A program made the position numbers and the translations under genes. Under the pieces are notes generated by a model, which saw only the letters and a list, made by a program, of their open reading frames with translations, was not told the origin of the DNA and did no database searches. From positions 9,920,001-9,984,000 of the forward strand of contig NW_027478169.1 of assembly GCF_051020975.1 (NCBI RefSeq): 64,000 nt of DNA, in the 5' to 3' direction. This DNA is from Osmia lignaria lignaria. Its lineage: Eukaryota; Arthropoda; Insecta; Hymenoptera; Megachilidae. Positions within the stretch are counted from its first letter, which is position 1. Each line of letters starts with the position of its first letter. Shown here one piece after another: positions 48,534-61,397 of this stretch.

Positions 48534-51422
48534 TCAGAAGCGTAGTTTTCGAGATATATCGAGATATTTAAAAGTTCCGAAGCCGCACCAACATAATAGA
48601 GATACAGAAACACCGTGGCCCCTTTCTCTGAGATAACTCTGCACTAGTGCGAGCCGCAAATGCCACTTCCAGCTTAGCTGTGCAGAAGAAGAACAACAAG
48701 AAGAAGAAATATCTCGAAATATGTCCGTCATGCCCCTTCCCTTGAGATAAATCTGCAAATATCTCGGAAACGAAGCGAGCTATGGCAAAATGTTAAGAGA
48801 CCTTTTTTGTAGAGAATTAAGTTTCCTACTTTTTATGTTCTATGATATTTTTTGATCAGATGCGTAGTTCTCGAGATATATCAAGATATTTAAAAGTTCC
48901 GAAGCCGCACCAACATAATAGTGATACAGAAACACCGTGGCCCCTTTCTTTGAGATAACTCTGCACTATTGCGAGCTGGAAATGCCACTTCCAGCTTAGC
49001 TGTGCAGAAGAAGAACAACAAGAAGAAGAAATATCTCGAAATATGTCCGTCAGACCCCTTCCCTTGAGATAAATCTGCAAATATCTCGGAAACGAAGAGA
49101 GCTATGGCAAAATGTTAAGAGACCTTTTTTGTAGAGAATTAAGTTTCCTACTTTTTATGTTCTATGATATTTTTTGATTAGATGCGTAGTTCTCGAGATA
49201 TATCAAGATATTTAAAAGTTCCGAAGCCGCACCAACATAATAGAGATACAGAAACACCGTGGCCCCTTTCTTTCAGATAACTATGCACTATTGCGAGCTG
49301 CAAATGCCACTTCCAGCTTAGCTGTGCAGAAGAACAACAAGAAGAAGAAATATCTCGAAATATGTCCGTCAGGCCCCTTCCCTTGAGATAAATCTGCAAA
49401 TATCTCGGAAACGAAGAGAGCTATGGCAAAATGTTAAGAGACCTTTTTTGTAGAGAATTAAGTTTCCTACTTTTTATGTTCTATGATATTTTTTGATCAG
49501 ATGCGTAGTTCTCGAGATATATCAAGATATTTAAAAGTTCCGAAGCCGCACCAACATAATAGTGATACAGAAACACCGTGGCCCCTTTCTTTGAGATAAC
49601 TCTGCACTATTGCGAGCTGGAAATGCCACTTCCAGCTTAGCTGTGCAGAAGAAGAACAACAAGAAGAAGAAATATCTCGAAATATGTCCGTCAGACCCCT
49701 TCCCTTGAGATAAATCTGCAAATATCTCGGAAACGAAGAGAGCTATGGCAAAATGTTAAGAGACCTTTTTTGTAGAGAATTAAGTTTCCTACTTTTTATG
49801 TTCTATGATATTTTTTGATTAGATGCGTAGTTCTCGAGATATATCAAGATATTTAAAAGTTCCGAAGCCGCACCAACATAATAGAGATACAGAAACACCG
49901 TGGCCCCTTTCTTTCAGATAACTATGCACTATTGCGAGCTGCAAATGCCACTTCCAGCTTAGCTGTGCAGAAGAACAACAAGAAGAAGAAATATCTCGAA
50001 ATATGTCCGTCAGGCCCCTTCCCTTGAGATAAATCTGCAAATATCTCGGAAACGAAGAGAGCTATGGCAAAATGTTAAGAGACCTTTTTTGTAGAGAATT
50101 AAGTTTCCTACAATTTATGTTCTATGATATTTTTTGATCAGAAGCGTAGTTTTCGAGATATATCGAGATATCTAAAAGTTCCGAAGCCGCACCAACATAA
50201 TAGAGATACAGAAACACCGTGGCCCCTTTCTTTGAGATAACTCTGCACTATTGCGAGCTGCAAATGCCACTTCCAGCTTAGCTGTGCAGAAGAAGAACAA
50301 CAAGAAGAAGAAATATCTCGAAATATGTCCGTCAGGCCCCTTCCCTTGAGATATATCTGCAAATATCTCGGAAACGAAGCGAGCTATGGCAAAATGTTAA
50401 GAGACCTTTTTTGTAGAGAATTAAGTTTCCTACTTTTTATGTTCTATGATATTTTTTGATTAGATGCGTAGTTCTCGAGATATATCAAGATATTTAAAAG
50501 TTCCGAAGCCGCACCAACATAATAGAGATACAGAAACACCGTGGCCCCTTTCTTTCAGATAACTATGCACTATTGCGAGCTGCAAATGCCACTTCCAGCT
50601 TAGCTGTGCAGAAGAACAACAAGAAGAAGAAATATCTCGAAATATGTCCGTCAGGCCCCTTCCCTTGAGATAAATCTGCAAATATCTCGGAAATGAAGAG
50701 AGCTATGGCAAAATGTTAAGAGACCTTTTTTGTAGAGAATTAAGTTTCCTACAATTTATGTTCTATGATATTTTTTTATCAGAAGCGTAGTTTTCGAGAT
50801 ATATCGAGATATCTAAAAGTTCCGAAGCCGCACCAACATAATAGAGATACAGAAACACCGTGGCCCCTTTCTTTGAGATAACTCTGCACTATTGCGAGCT
50901 GCAAATGCCACTTCCAGCTTAGCTGTGCAGAAGAAGAACAACAAGAAGAAGAAATATCTCGAAATATGTCCGTCAGGCCCCTTCCCTTGAGATATATCTG
51001 CAAATATCTCGGAAACGAAGCGAGCTATGGCAAAATGTTAAGAGACCTTTTTTGTAGAGAATTATGTTTCCTACAATTTATGTTCTATGATATTTTTTGA
51101 TCAGAAGCGTAGTTTTCGAGATATATCGAGATATTTAAAAGTTCCGAAGCCGCACCAACATAATAGAGATACAGAAACACCGTGGCCCTTTTCTTTGAGA
51201 TAACTCTGCACAAGTGCGAGCCGCAAATGCCACTTCCAGCTTAGCTGTGCAGAAGAAGAACAACAAGAAGAAGAAATATCTCGAAATATGTCCGTCATGC
51301 CCCTTCCCTTGAGATAAATCTGCAAATATCTCGGAAACGAAGCGAGCTATGGCAAAATGTTAAGAGACCTTTTTTGTAGAGAATTAAGTTTTCTACTTTT
51401 TATGTTCTATGATATTTTTTGA
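48534..51422. repeat. M then W-D dimers and R-D-R, ending in M
   Basis: Starts 48534 (M), 48856 (W), 49178 (D), 49497 (W), 49819 (D), 50138 (R), 50460 (D), 50779 (R), 51101 (M). The W-D pair is duplicated with a 641-bp period, and the first D ends like a W ('ctacttttt'), as expected from the crossover. The R at 50779 begins 'tttttttatcag' in place of 'tttttgatcag', a change also seen in the R at 53353. Confidence 0.8.
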
Positions 51423-51744
51423 TCAGATGCGTAGTTCTCGAGATATATCAAGATATTTAAAAGTTCCGAAGCCGCACCAACAGAATAGAGATACAGAAAC
51501 ACCGTGGCTACTTTCTTTGAGATAACTCTGCACTATTGCGAGCTGTAAATGCCACTTCCAGCTTAGCTGTGCAGAAGAAGAACAACAAGAAGAAGAAATA
51601 TCTCGAAATATGTCCGTCAGGCCCCTTCCCTTGGGATATATCTGCAAATATCTCGGAAACGAAGCGAGCTATGGCAAAATGTTAAGAGACGTTTTTTGTA
51701 GAGAATTATGTTTCCTACAATTTATGTTCTATGATATTTTTTGA
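51423..51744. repeat. Hybrid monomer V/P (one monomer deleted)
   Basis: The left part has the V marker 'caacagaatag' and a V-like 'gtggctac'. The right part has 'gctgtaaatg', 'ccagcttagc', 'cttgggatat' and 'gacgtttttt', as in P. In other units V and P are successive monomers (44037, 44359). The switch lies about 51510-51543, so unequal crossing-over or single-strand annealing removed one 322-bp length here. Confidence 0.8.
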
Positions 51745-52066
51745 TCAGAAGCGTAGTTTTCGAGATATATCGAGATATTTAAAAGTTCCGAAGCCGCACC
51801 AACATAATAGAGATACAGAAACACCGTGGCCCCTTTCTTTGAGATAACTCTGCACTATTGCGAGCTGCAAATGCCACTTCCAGCTTAGCTGTGCAGAAGA
51901 AGAACAACAAGAAGAAGAAATATCTCGAAATATGTCCGTCAGGCCCCTTCCCTTGAGATAAATCTGCAAATATCTCGGAAACGAAGAGAGCTATGGCAAA
52001 ATGTTAAGAGACCTTTTTTGTAGAGAATTAAGTTTCCTACAATTTATGTTCTATGATATTTTTTGA
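51745..52066. repeat. Hybrid monomer M/S (one monomer deleted)
   Basis: The left part is the A arm of the M monomer, keeping 'gaagccgcacc'. The right part is the S monomer that normally follows: 'ctttctttgag' in place of M's 'ctttctctgag', then 'gctgcaaatg', 'gtcaggcccc', 'gaagagagc' and 'ctacaattt'. The switch lies about 51796-51838. Together with the preceding hybrid this shortens P-M-S to two monomers before the G monomer at 52067. Confidence 0.75.
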
Positions 52067-53352
52067 TCAGAAGGCGTAGTTTTCGAGATATATCGAGATA
52101 TTTAAAAGTTCCGAAGCCGCACCAACATAATAGAGATACAGAAACACCGTGGCCCCTTTCTTTGAGATAACTTTGCACTATTGCGAGCTGTAAATGCAAC
52201 TTTCAGCTTAGCTGTGCAGAAGAAGAACAACAAGAAGAAGAAATATCTCGAAATATGTCCGTCAGGCCCCTTCCCTTGAGATATATCTGCAAATATCTCG
52301 GAAACGAAGCGAGCTATGGCAAAATGTTAAGAGACCTTTTTTGTAGAGAATTATGTTTCCTACAATTTATGTTCTATGATATTTTTTGATCAGAAGCGTA
52401 GTTTTCGAGATATATCGAGATATTTAAAAGTTCCGAAGCCGCACCAACATAATAGAGATACAGAAACACCGTGGCCCCTTTCTTTGAGATAACTCTGCAC
52501 TAGTGCGAGCCGCAAATGCCACTTCCAGCTTAGCTGTGCAGAAGAAGAACAACAAGAAGAAGAAATATCTCGAAATATGTCCGTCATGCCCCTTCCCTTG
52601 AGATAAATCTGCAAATATCTCGGAAACGAAGCGAGCTATGGCAAAATGTTAAGAGACCTTTTTTGTAGAGAATTAAGTTTCCTACTTTTTATGTTCTATG
52701 ACATTTTTTGATCAGAAGCGTAGTTTTCGAGATATATCGAGATATTTAAAAGTTCCGAAGCCGCACCAACATAATAGAGATACAGAAACACCGTGGCCCC
52801 TTTCTTTGAGATAACTCTGCACTAGTGCGAGCCGCAAATGCCACTTCCAGCTTAGCTGTGCAGAAGAAGAACAACAAGAAGAAGAAATATCTCGAAATAT
52901 GTCCGTCAGGCCCCTTCCCTTGAGATAAATCTGCAAATATCTCGGAAACGAAGCGAGCTATGGCAAAATGTTAAGAGACCTTTTTTGTAGAGAATTAAGT
53001 TTCCTACAATTTATGTTCTATGATATTTTTTGATCAGAAGCGTAGTTTTCGAGATATATCGAGATATCTAAAAGTTCCGAAGCCGCACCAACATAATAGA
53101 GATACAGAAACACCGTGGCCCCTTTCTTTCAGATAACTATGCACTATTGCGAGCTGCAAATGCCACTTCCAGCTTAGCTGTGCAGAAGAACAACAAGAAG
53201 AAGAAATATCTCGAAATATGTCCGTCAGGCCCCTTCCCTTGAGATAAATCTGCAAATATCTCGGAAATGAAGAGAGCTATGGCAAAATGTTAAGAGACCT
53301 TTTTTGTAGAGAATTAAGTTTCCTACAATTTATGTTCTATGATATTTTTTTA
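52067..53352. repeat. G-M-S then R/D hybrid monomer
   Basis: Starts 52067 (G), 52390 (M), 52712 (S), 53034 (hybrid). The S monomer ends 'ctacaattt' like a D monomer. The 319-bp monomer at 53034 has the R marker 'gatatctaaaag' in its left arm and the D markers 'ctttcagataactatg' and the GAA deletion further right, placing a switch about 53069-53130. The W monomer and a separate D are missing relative to 41463-43070. Confidence 0.75.
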
Positions 53353-56247
53353 TCAGAAGCGTAGTTTTCGAGATATATCGAGATATCTAAAAGTTCCGAA
53401 GCCGCACCAACATAATAGAGATACAGAAACACCGTGGCCCCTTTCTTTGAGATAACTCTGCACTATTGCGAGCTGCAAATGCCACTTCCAGCTTAGCTGT
53501 GCAGAAGAAGAACAACAAGAAGAAGAAATATCTCGAAATATGTCCGTCAGGCCCCTTCCCTTGAGATATATCTGCAAATATCTCGGAAACGAAGCGAGCT
53601 ATGGCAAAATGTTAAGAGACCTTTTTTGTAGAGAATTATGTTTCCTACAATTTATGTTCTATGATATTTTTTGATCAGAAGCGTAGTTTTCGAGATATAT
53701 CGAGATATTTAAAAGTTCCGAAGCCGCACCAACATAATAGAGATACAGAAACACCGTGGCCCTTTTCTTTGAGATAACTCTGCACAAGTGCGAGCCGCAA
53801 ATGCCACTTCCAGCTTAGCTGTGCAGAAGAAGAACAACAAGAAGAAGAAATATCTCGAAATATGTCCGTCATGCCCCTTCCCTTGAGATAAATCTGCAAA
53901 TATCTCGGAAACGAAGCGAGCTATGGCAAAATGTTAAGAGACCTTTTTTGTAGAGAATTAAGTTTTCTACTTTTTATGTTCTATGATATTTTTTGATCAG
54001 ATGCGTAGTTCTCGAGATATATCAAGATATTTAAAAGTTCCGAAGCCGCACCAACAGAATAGAGATACAGAAACACCGTGGCTCCTTTCTTTGAGATAAC
54101 TCTGCACTATTGCGAGCTGGAAATGCCACTTCCAGTTTAGCTGTGCAGAAGAAGAACAACAAGAAGAAGAAATATCTCGAAATATGTCCGTTAGGCCCCT
54201 TCCCTTGAGATAAACCTGCAAATATCTCGGAAACGAAGCGAGGTATGGCAAAATGTTAAGAGACCTTTTTTGTAGAGAATTAAGTTTCCTACTTTTTATG
54301 TTCTATGATATTTTTTGATCAGATGCGTAGTTCTCGAGATATATCAAGATATTTAAAAGTTCCGAAGCCGCACCAACATAATAGAGATACAGAAACACCG
54401 TGGCCCCTTTCTTTGAGATATCTCTGCACTATTGCGAGCTGCACATGCCACTTCCAGCTTAGCTGTGCAGAAGAAGAACAACAAGAAGAAGAAATATCTC
54501 GAAATATGTCCGTCAGGCCCCTTCCCTTGAGATAAATCTGCAAATATCTCGGAAACGAAGCGAGCTATGGCAAAATGTTAAGAGACCTTTTTTGTAGAGA
54601 ATTAAGTTTCCTACTTTTTATGTTCTATGATATTTTTTGATTAGATGCGTAGTTCTCGAGATATATCAAGATATTTAAAAGTTCCGAAGCCGCACCAACA
54701 TAATAGAGATACAGAAACACCGTGGCCCCTTTCTTTCAGATAACTATGCACTATTGCGAGCTGCAAATGCCACTTCCAGCTTAGCTGTGCAGAAGAACAA
54801 CAAGAAGAAGAAATATCTCGAAATATGTCCGTCAGGCCCCTTCCCTTGAGATAAATCTGCAAATATCTCGGAAATGAAGAGAGCTATGGCAAAATGTTAA
54901 GAGACCTTTTTTGTAGAGAATTAAGTTTCCTACAATTTATGTTCTATGATATTTTTTGATCAGAAGCGTAGTTTTCGAGATATATCGAGATATCTAAAAG
55001 TTCCGAAGCCGCACCAACATAATAGAGATACAGAAACACCGTGGCCCCTTTCTTTGAGATAACTCTGCACTATTGCGAGCTGCAAATGCCACTTCCAGCT
55101 TAGCTGTGCAGAAGAAGAACAACAAGAAGAAGAAATATCTCGAAATATGTCCGTCAGGCCCCTTCCCTTGAGATATATCTGCAAATATCTCGGAAACGAA
55201 GCGAGCTATGGCAAAATGTTAAGAGACCTTTTTTGTAGAGAATTATGTTTCCTACAATTTATGTTCTATGATATTTTTTGATCAGAAGCGTAGTTTTCGA
55301 GATATATCGAGATATTTAAAAGTTCCGAAGCCGCACCAACATAATAGAAATACAGAAACACCGTGGCCCTTTTCTTTGAGATAACTCTGCACAAGTGCGA
55401 GCCGCAAATGCCACTTCCAGCTTAGCTGTGCAGAAGAAGAACAACAAGAAGAAGAAATATCTCGAAATATGTCCGTCATGCCCCTTCCCTTGAGATAAAT
55501 CTGCAAATATCTCGGAAACGAAGCGAGCTATGGCAAAATGTTAAGAGACCTTTTTTGTAGAGAATTAAGTTTTCTACTTTTTATGTTCTATGATATTTTT
55601 TGATCAGATGCGTAGTTCTCGAGATATATCAAGATATTTAAAAGTTCCGAAGCCGCACCAACAGAATAGAGATACAGAAACACCGTGGCTCCTTTCTTTG
55701 AGATAACTCTGCACTATTGCGAGCTGGAAATGCCACTTCCAGTTTAGCTGTGCAGAAGAAGAACAACAAGAAGAAGAAATATCTCGAAATATGTCCGTTA
55801 GGCCCCTTCCCTTGAGATAAACCTGCAAATATCTCGGAAACGAAGCGAGGTATGGCAAAATGTTAAGAGACCTTTTTTGTAGAGAATTAAGTTTCCTACT
55901 TTTTATGTTCTATGATATTTTTTGATCAGATGCGTAGTTCTCGAGATATATCAAGATATTTAAAAGTTCCGAAGCCGCACCAACATAATAGAGATACAGA
56001 AACACCGTGGCCCCTTTCTTTGAGATATCTCTGCACTATTGCGAGCTGCACATGCCACTTCCAGCTTAGCTGTGCAGAAGAAGAACAACAAGAAGAAGAA
56101 ATATCTCGAAATATGTCCGTCAGGCCCCTTCCCTTGAGATAAATCTGCAAATATCTCGGAAACGAAGCGAGCTATGGCAAAATGTTAAGAGACCTTTTTT
56201 GTAGAGAATTAAGTTTCCTACTTTTTATGTTCTATGATATTTTTTGA
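53353..56247. repeat. Five-monomer block R-M-V-H-D, nearly two copies (1,607 bp)
   Basis: Starts 53353, 53675, 53997, 54319, 54641, then 54960, 55282, 55604, 55926. Both V monomers share the private 'gcgaggtatgg' (near 54242 and 55849), which changes a base in the flank and extends the minus-strand frame to 84 codons with an ATG-type start. Both H monomers carry the 76-codon plus-strand frame. Copy 2 lacks the closing D and continues with S at 56248. Confidence 0.85.
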
Positions 56248-59143
56248 TCAGATGCGTAGTTCTCGAGATATATCAAGATATTTAAAAGTTCCGAAACCGC
56301 ACCAACATAATAGAGATACAGAAACACCGTGGCCCCTTTCTTTGAGATAACTCTGCACTATTGCGAGCTGCAAATGCCACTTCCAGCTTAGCTGTGCAGA
56401 AGAAGAACAACAAGAAGAAGAAATATCTCGAAATATGTCCGTCAGGCCCCTTCCCTTGAGATAAATCTGCAAATATCTCGGAAACGAAGAGAGCTATGGC
56501 AAAATGTTAAGAGACCTTTTTTGTAGAGAATTAAGTTTCCTACAATTTATGTTCTATGATATTTTTTGATCAGAAGGCGTAGTTTTCGAGATATATCGAG
56601 ATATTTAAAAGTTCCGAAGCCGCACCAACATAATAGAGATACAGAAACACCGTGGCCCCTTTCTTTGAGATAACTTTGCACTATTGCGAGCTGTAAATGC
56701 CACTTTCAGCTTAGCTGTGCAGAAGAAGAACAACAAGAAGAAGAAATATCTCGAAATATGTCCGTCAGGCCCCTTCCCTTGAGATATATCTGCAAATATC
56801 TCGGAAACGAAGCGAGCTATGGCAAAATGTTAAGAGACCTTTTTTGTAGAGAATTATGTTTTCTACAATTTATGTTCTATGATATTTTTTGATCGGAAGC
56901 GTAGTTTTCGAGATATATCGAGATATTTAAAAGTTCCGAAGCCGCACCAACATAATAGAGATACAGAAACACCGTGGCCCCTTTCTTTGAGATAACTCTG
57001 CACTAGTGCGAGCCGCAAATGCCACTTCCAGCTTAGCTGTGCAGAAGAAGAACAACAAGAAGAAGAAATATCTCGAAATATGTCCGTCATGCCCCTTCCC
57101 TTGAGATAAATCTGCAAATATCTCGGAAACGAAGCGAGCTATGGCAAAATGTTGAGAGACCTTTTTTGTAGAGAATTAAGTTTCCTACTTTTTATGTTCT
57201 ATGATATTTTTTGATCAGAAGCGTAGTTTTCGAGATATATCGAGATATTTAAAAGTTCCGAAGCCGCACCAACATAATAGAGATACAGAAACACCGTGGC
57301 CCCTTTCTTTGAGATAACTCTGCACTAGTGCGAGCCGCAAATGCCACTTCCAGCTTAGCTGTGCAGAAGAAGAACAACAAGAAGAAGAAATATCTCGAAA
57401 TATGTCCGTCAGGCCCCTTCCCTTGAGATAAATCTGCAAATATCTCGGAAACGAAGCGAGCTATGGCAAAATGTTAAGAGACCTTTTTTGTAGAGAATTA
57501 AGTTTCCTACTTTTTATGTTCTATGATATTTTTTGATCAGATGCGTAGTTCTCGAGATATATCAAGATATTTAAAAGTTTCGAAGCCGCACCAACATAAT
57601 AGTGATACAGAAACACCGTGGCCCCTTTCTTTGAGATAACTCTGCACTATTGCGAGCTGGAAATGCCACTTCCAGCTTAGCTGTGCAGAAGAAGAACAAC
57701 AAGAAGAAGAAATATCTCGAAATATGTCCGTCAGGCCCCTTCCCTTGAGATAAATCTGCAAATATCTCGGAAACGAAGAGAGCTATGGCAAAATGTTAAG
57801 AGACCTTTTTAGTAGAGAATTAAGTTTCCTACTTTTTATGTTCTATGACATTTTTTGATTAGATGCGTAGTTCTCGAGATATATCAAGATATTTAAAAGT
57901 TCCGAAGCCGCACCAACATAATAGAGATACAGAAACACCGTGGCCCCTTTCTTTCAGATAACTATGCACTATTGCGAGCTGCAAATGCCACTTCCAGCTT
58001 AGCTGTGCAGAAGAACAACAAGAAGAAGAAATATCTCGAAATATGTCCGTCAGGCCCCTTCCCTTGAGATAAATCTGCAAATATCTCGGAAACGAAGAGA
58101 GCTATGGCAAAATGTTAAGAGACCTTTTTTGTAGAGAATTAAGTTTCCTACAATTTATGTTCTATGATATTTCTTGATCAGAAGCGTAGTTTTCGAGATA
58201 TATCGAGATATCTAAAAGTTCCGAAGCCGCACCAACATAATAGAGATACAGAAACACCGTGGCCCCTTTCTTTGAGATAACTCTGCACTATTGCGAGCTG
58301 CAAATGCCACTTCCAGCTTAGCTGTGCAGAAGAAGAACAACAAGAAGAAGAAATATCTCGAAATATGTCCGTCAGGCCCCTTCCCTTGAGATATATCTGC
58401 AAATATCTCGGAAACGAAGCGAGCTATGGCAAAATGTTAAGAGACCTTTTTTGTAGAGAATTATGTTTCCTACAATTTATGTTCTATGATATTTTTTGAT
58501 CAGAAGCGTAGTTTTCGAGATATATCGAGATATTTAAAAGTTCCGAAGCCGCACCAACATAATAGAGATACAGAAACACCGTGGCCCTTTTCTTTGAGAT
58601 AACTCTGCACTAGTGCGAGCCGCAAATGCCACTTCCAGCTTAGCTGTGCAGAAGAAGAACAACAAGAAGAAGAAATATCTCGAAATATGTCCGTCATGCC
58701 CCTTCCCTTGAGATAAATCTGCAAATATCTCGGAAACGAAGCGAGCTATGGCAAAATGTTAAGAGACCTTTTTTGTAGAGAATTAAGTTTTCTACTTTTT
58801 ATGTTCTATGATATTTTTTGATCAGATGCGTAGTTCTCGAGATATATCAAGATATTTAAAAGTTCCGAAGCCGCACCAACAGAATAGAGATACAGAAACA
58901 CCGTGGCTCCTTTCTTTGAGATAACTCTGCACTATTGCGAGCTGGAAATGCCACTTCCAGTTTAGCTGTGCAGAAGAAGAACAACAAGAAGAAGAAATAT
59001 CTCGAAATATGTCCGTCAGGCCCCTTCCCTTGAGATAAATCTGCAAATATCTCGGAAACGAAGAGAGCTATGGCAAAATGTTAAGAGACCTTTTCTGTAG
59101 AGAATTAAGTTTCCTACTTTTTATGTTCTATGATATTTTTTGA
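56248..59143. repeat. Long unit S-G-M-S-W-D-R-M-V
   Basis: Starts 56248, 56570, 56893, 57215, 57537, 57859, 58178, 58500, 58822. This is the last occurrence of the G-anchored unit. The M at 56893 begins 'gatcgg' in place of 'gatcag', removing the usual minus-strand stop. The V at 58822 is atypical: its left part is V, but its right part reads 'gtcaggcc', 'aaatctgc', 'gaagagagc' and 'ccttttctgtag', so it is a hybrid that leads into the next block. Confidence 0.8.
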
Positions 59144-61397
59144 TCAGATGCGTAGTTCTCGAGATATATCAAGATATTTAAAAGTTCCGAAGCCGCACCA
59201 ACATAATAGAGATACAGAAACACCGTGGCCCCCTTCTTTGAGATAACTCTGCACTATTGCGAGCTGCAAATGCCACTTCCAGCTTAGCTGTGCAGAAGAA
59301 GAACAACAAGAAGAAGAAATATCTCGAAATATGTCCGTCAGGCCCCTTCCCTTGAGATAAATCTGCAAATATCTCGGAAACGAAGCGAGCTATGGCAAAA
59401 TGTTAAGAGACCTTATTTGTAGAGAATTATGTTTCCTACAATTTATGTTCTATGATATTTTTTGATCAGAAGCGTAGTTTTCGAGATATATCGAGATATT
59501 TAAAAGTTCCGAAGCCGCACCAACATAATAGAGATACAGAAACACCGTGGCCCCTTTCTTTGAGATAACTGTGCACTAGTGCGAGCCGCAAATGCCACTT
59601 CCAGCTTAGCTGTGCAGAAGAAGAACAACAAGAAGAAGAAATATCTCGAAATATGTCCGTCAGGCCCCTTCCCTTGAGATAAATCTGCAAATATCTCGGA
59701 AACGAAGCGAGCTATGGCAAAATGTTAAGAGACCGTTTTTGTAGAGAATTAAGTTTCCTACTTTTTATGTTCTATGATATTTTTTGATCAGATGCGTAGT
59801 TCTCGAGATATATCAAGATATTTAAAAGTTCCGAAGCCGCACCAACATAATAGAGATACAGAAACACCGTGGCCCCTTTCTTTGAGATAACTCTGCACTA
59901 TTGCGAGCTGCAAATGCCACTTCCAGCTTAGCTGTGCAGAAGAAGAACAACAAGAATAAGAAATATCTCGAAATATGTCCGTCAGGCCCCTTCCCTTGAG
60001 ATAAATCTGCAAATATCTCGGAAACGAAGAGAGCTATGGCAAAATGTTAAGAGACCTTTTCTGTAGAGAATTAAGTTTCCTACTTTTTATGTTCTATGAT
60101 ATTTTTTGATCAGATGCGTAGTTCTCGAGATATATCAAGATATTTAAAAGTTCCGAAGCCGCACCAACATAATAGAGATACAGAAACACCGTGGCCCCCT
60201 TCTTTGAGATAACTCTGCACTATTGCGAGCTGCAAATGCCACTTCCAGCTTAGCTGTGCAGAAGAAGAACAACAAGAAGAAGAAATATCTCGAAATATGT
60301 CCGTCAGGCCCCTTCCCTTGAGATATATCTGCAAATATCTCGGAAACGAAGCGAGCTATGGCAAAATGTTAAGAGACCGTTTTTGTAGAGAATTAAGTTT
60401 CCTACTTTTTATGTTCTATGATATTTTTTGATCAGATGCGTAGTTCTCGAGATATATCAAGATATTTAAAAGTTCCGAAGCCGCACCAACATAATAGAGA
60501 TACAGAAACACCGTGGCCCCTTTCTTTGAGATAACTCTGCACTATTGCGAGCTGCAAATGCCACTTCCAGCTTAGCTGTGCAGAAGAAGAACAACAAGAA
60601 GAAGAAATATCTCGAAATATGTCCGTCAGGCCCCTTCCCTTGAGATATATCTGCAAATATCTCGGAAACGAAGCGAGCTATGGCAAAATGTTAAGAGACC
60701 GTTTTTGTAGAGAATTAAGTTTCCTACTTTTTATGTTCTATGATATTTTTTGATCAGATGCGTAGTTCTCGAGATATATCAAGATATTTAAAAGTTCCGA
60801 AGCCGCACCAACATAATAGAGATACAGAAACACCGTGGCCCCTTTCTTTGAGATAACTCTGCACTATTGCGAGCTGCAAATGCCACTTCCAGCTTAGCTG
60901 TGCAGAAGAAGAACAACAAGAATAAGAAATATCTCGAAATATGTCCGTCAGGCCCCTTCCCTTGAGATAAATCTGCAAATATCTCGGAAACGAAGAGAGC
61001 TATGGCAAAATGTTAAGAGACCTTTTCTGTAGAGAATTAAGTTTCCTACTTTTTATGTTCTATGATATTTTTTGATTAGATGCGTAGTTCTCGAGATATA
61101 TCAAGATATTTAAAAGTTCCGAAGCCGCACCAACATAATAGAGATACAGAAACACCGTGGCCCCCTTCTTTGAGATAACTCTGCACTATTGCGAGCTGCA
61201 AATGCCACTTCCAGCTTAGCTGTGCAGAAGAAGAACAACAAGAAGAAGAAATATCTCGAAATATGTCCGTCAGGCCCCTTCCCTTGAGATATATCTGCAA
61301 ATATCTCGGAAACGAAGCGAGCTATGGCAAAATGTTAAGAGACGTTTTTTGTAGAGAATTATGTTTCCTACAATTTATGTTCTATGATATTTTTTGA
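59144..61397. repeat. Trimer E-S-Y, 966-bp period
   Basis: E at 59144, 60110, 61076; S-like at 59466 and 60432; Y at 59788 and 60754. The private C in 'ccttttctgtag' sits just before each E monomer at 59095, 60061 and 61027, exactly 966 bp apart. The middle monomer differs between copies: 59466 is A-type with 'aactgtgcactag', 60432 is B-type. The E at 61076 starts with 'gattag', a start otherwise seen in D monomers and at the 39853 junction. Confidence 0.8.

Noticed and set aside
12497..52066. A single crossover hotspot inside the monomer
   Set aside because: Hybrid switch intervals relative to phase start are about 36-97, 52-94, 88-121, 120-198, 141-195, 158-213, 209-300 and 220-256, so they are spread over the unit and do not point to one site.
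53997..54251. Minus-strand 84-codon frames with an upstream ATG-type start (also 44359-44613 and 55604-55858)
   Set aside because: They result from one base change in the flank ('gcgaggtatgg' or 'gcgagatatgg'), are copied by duplication, and otherwise are the same repeat frame.
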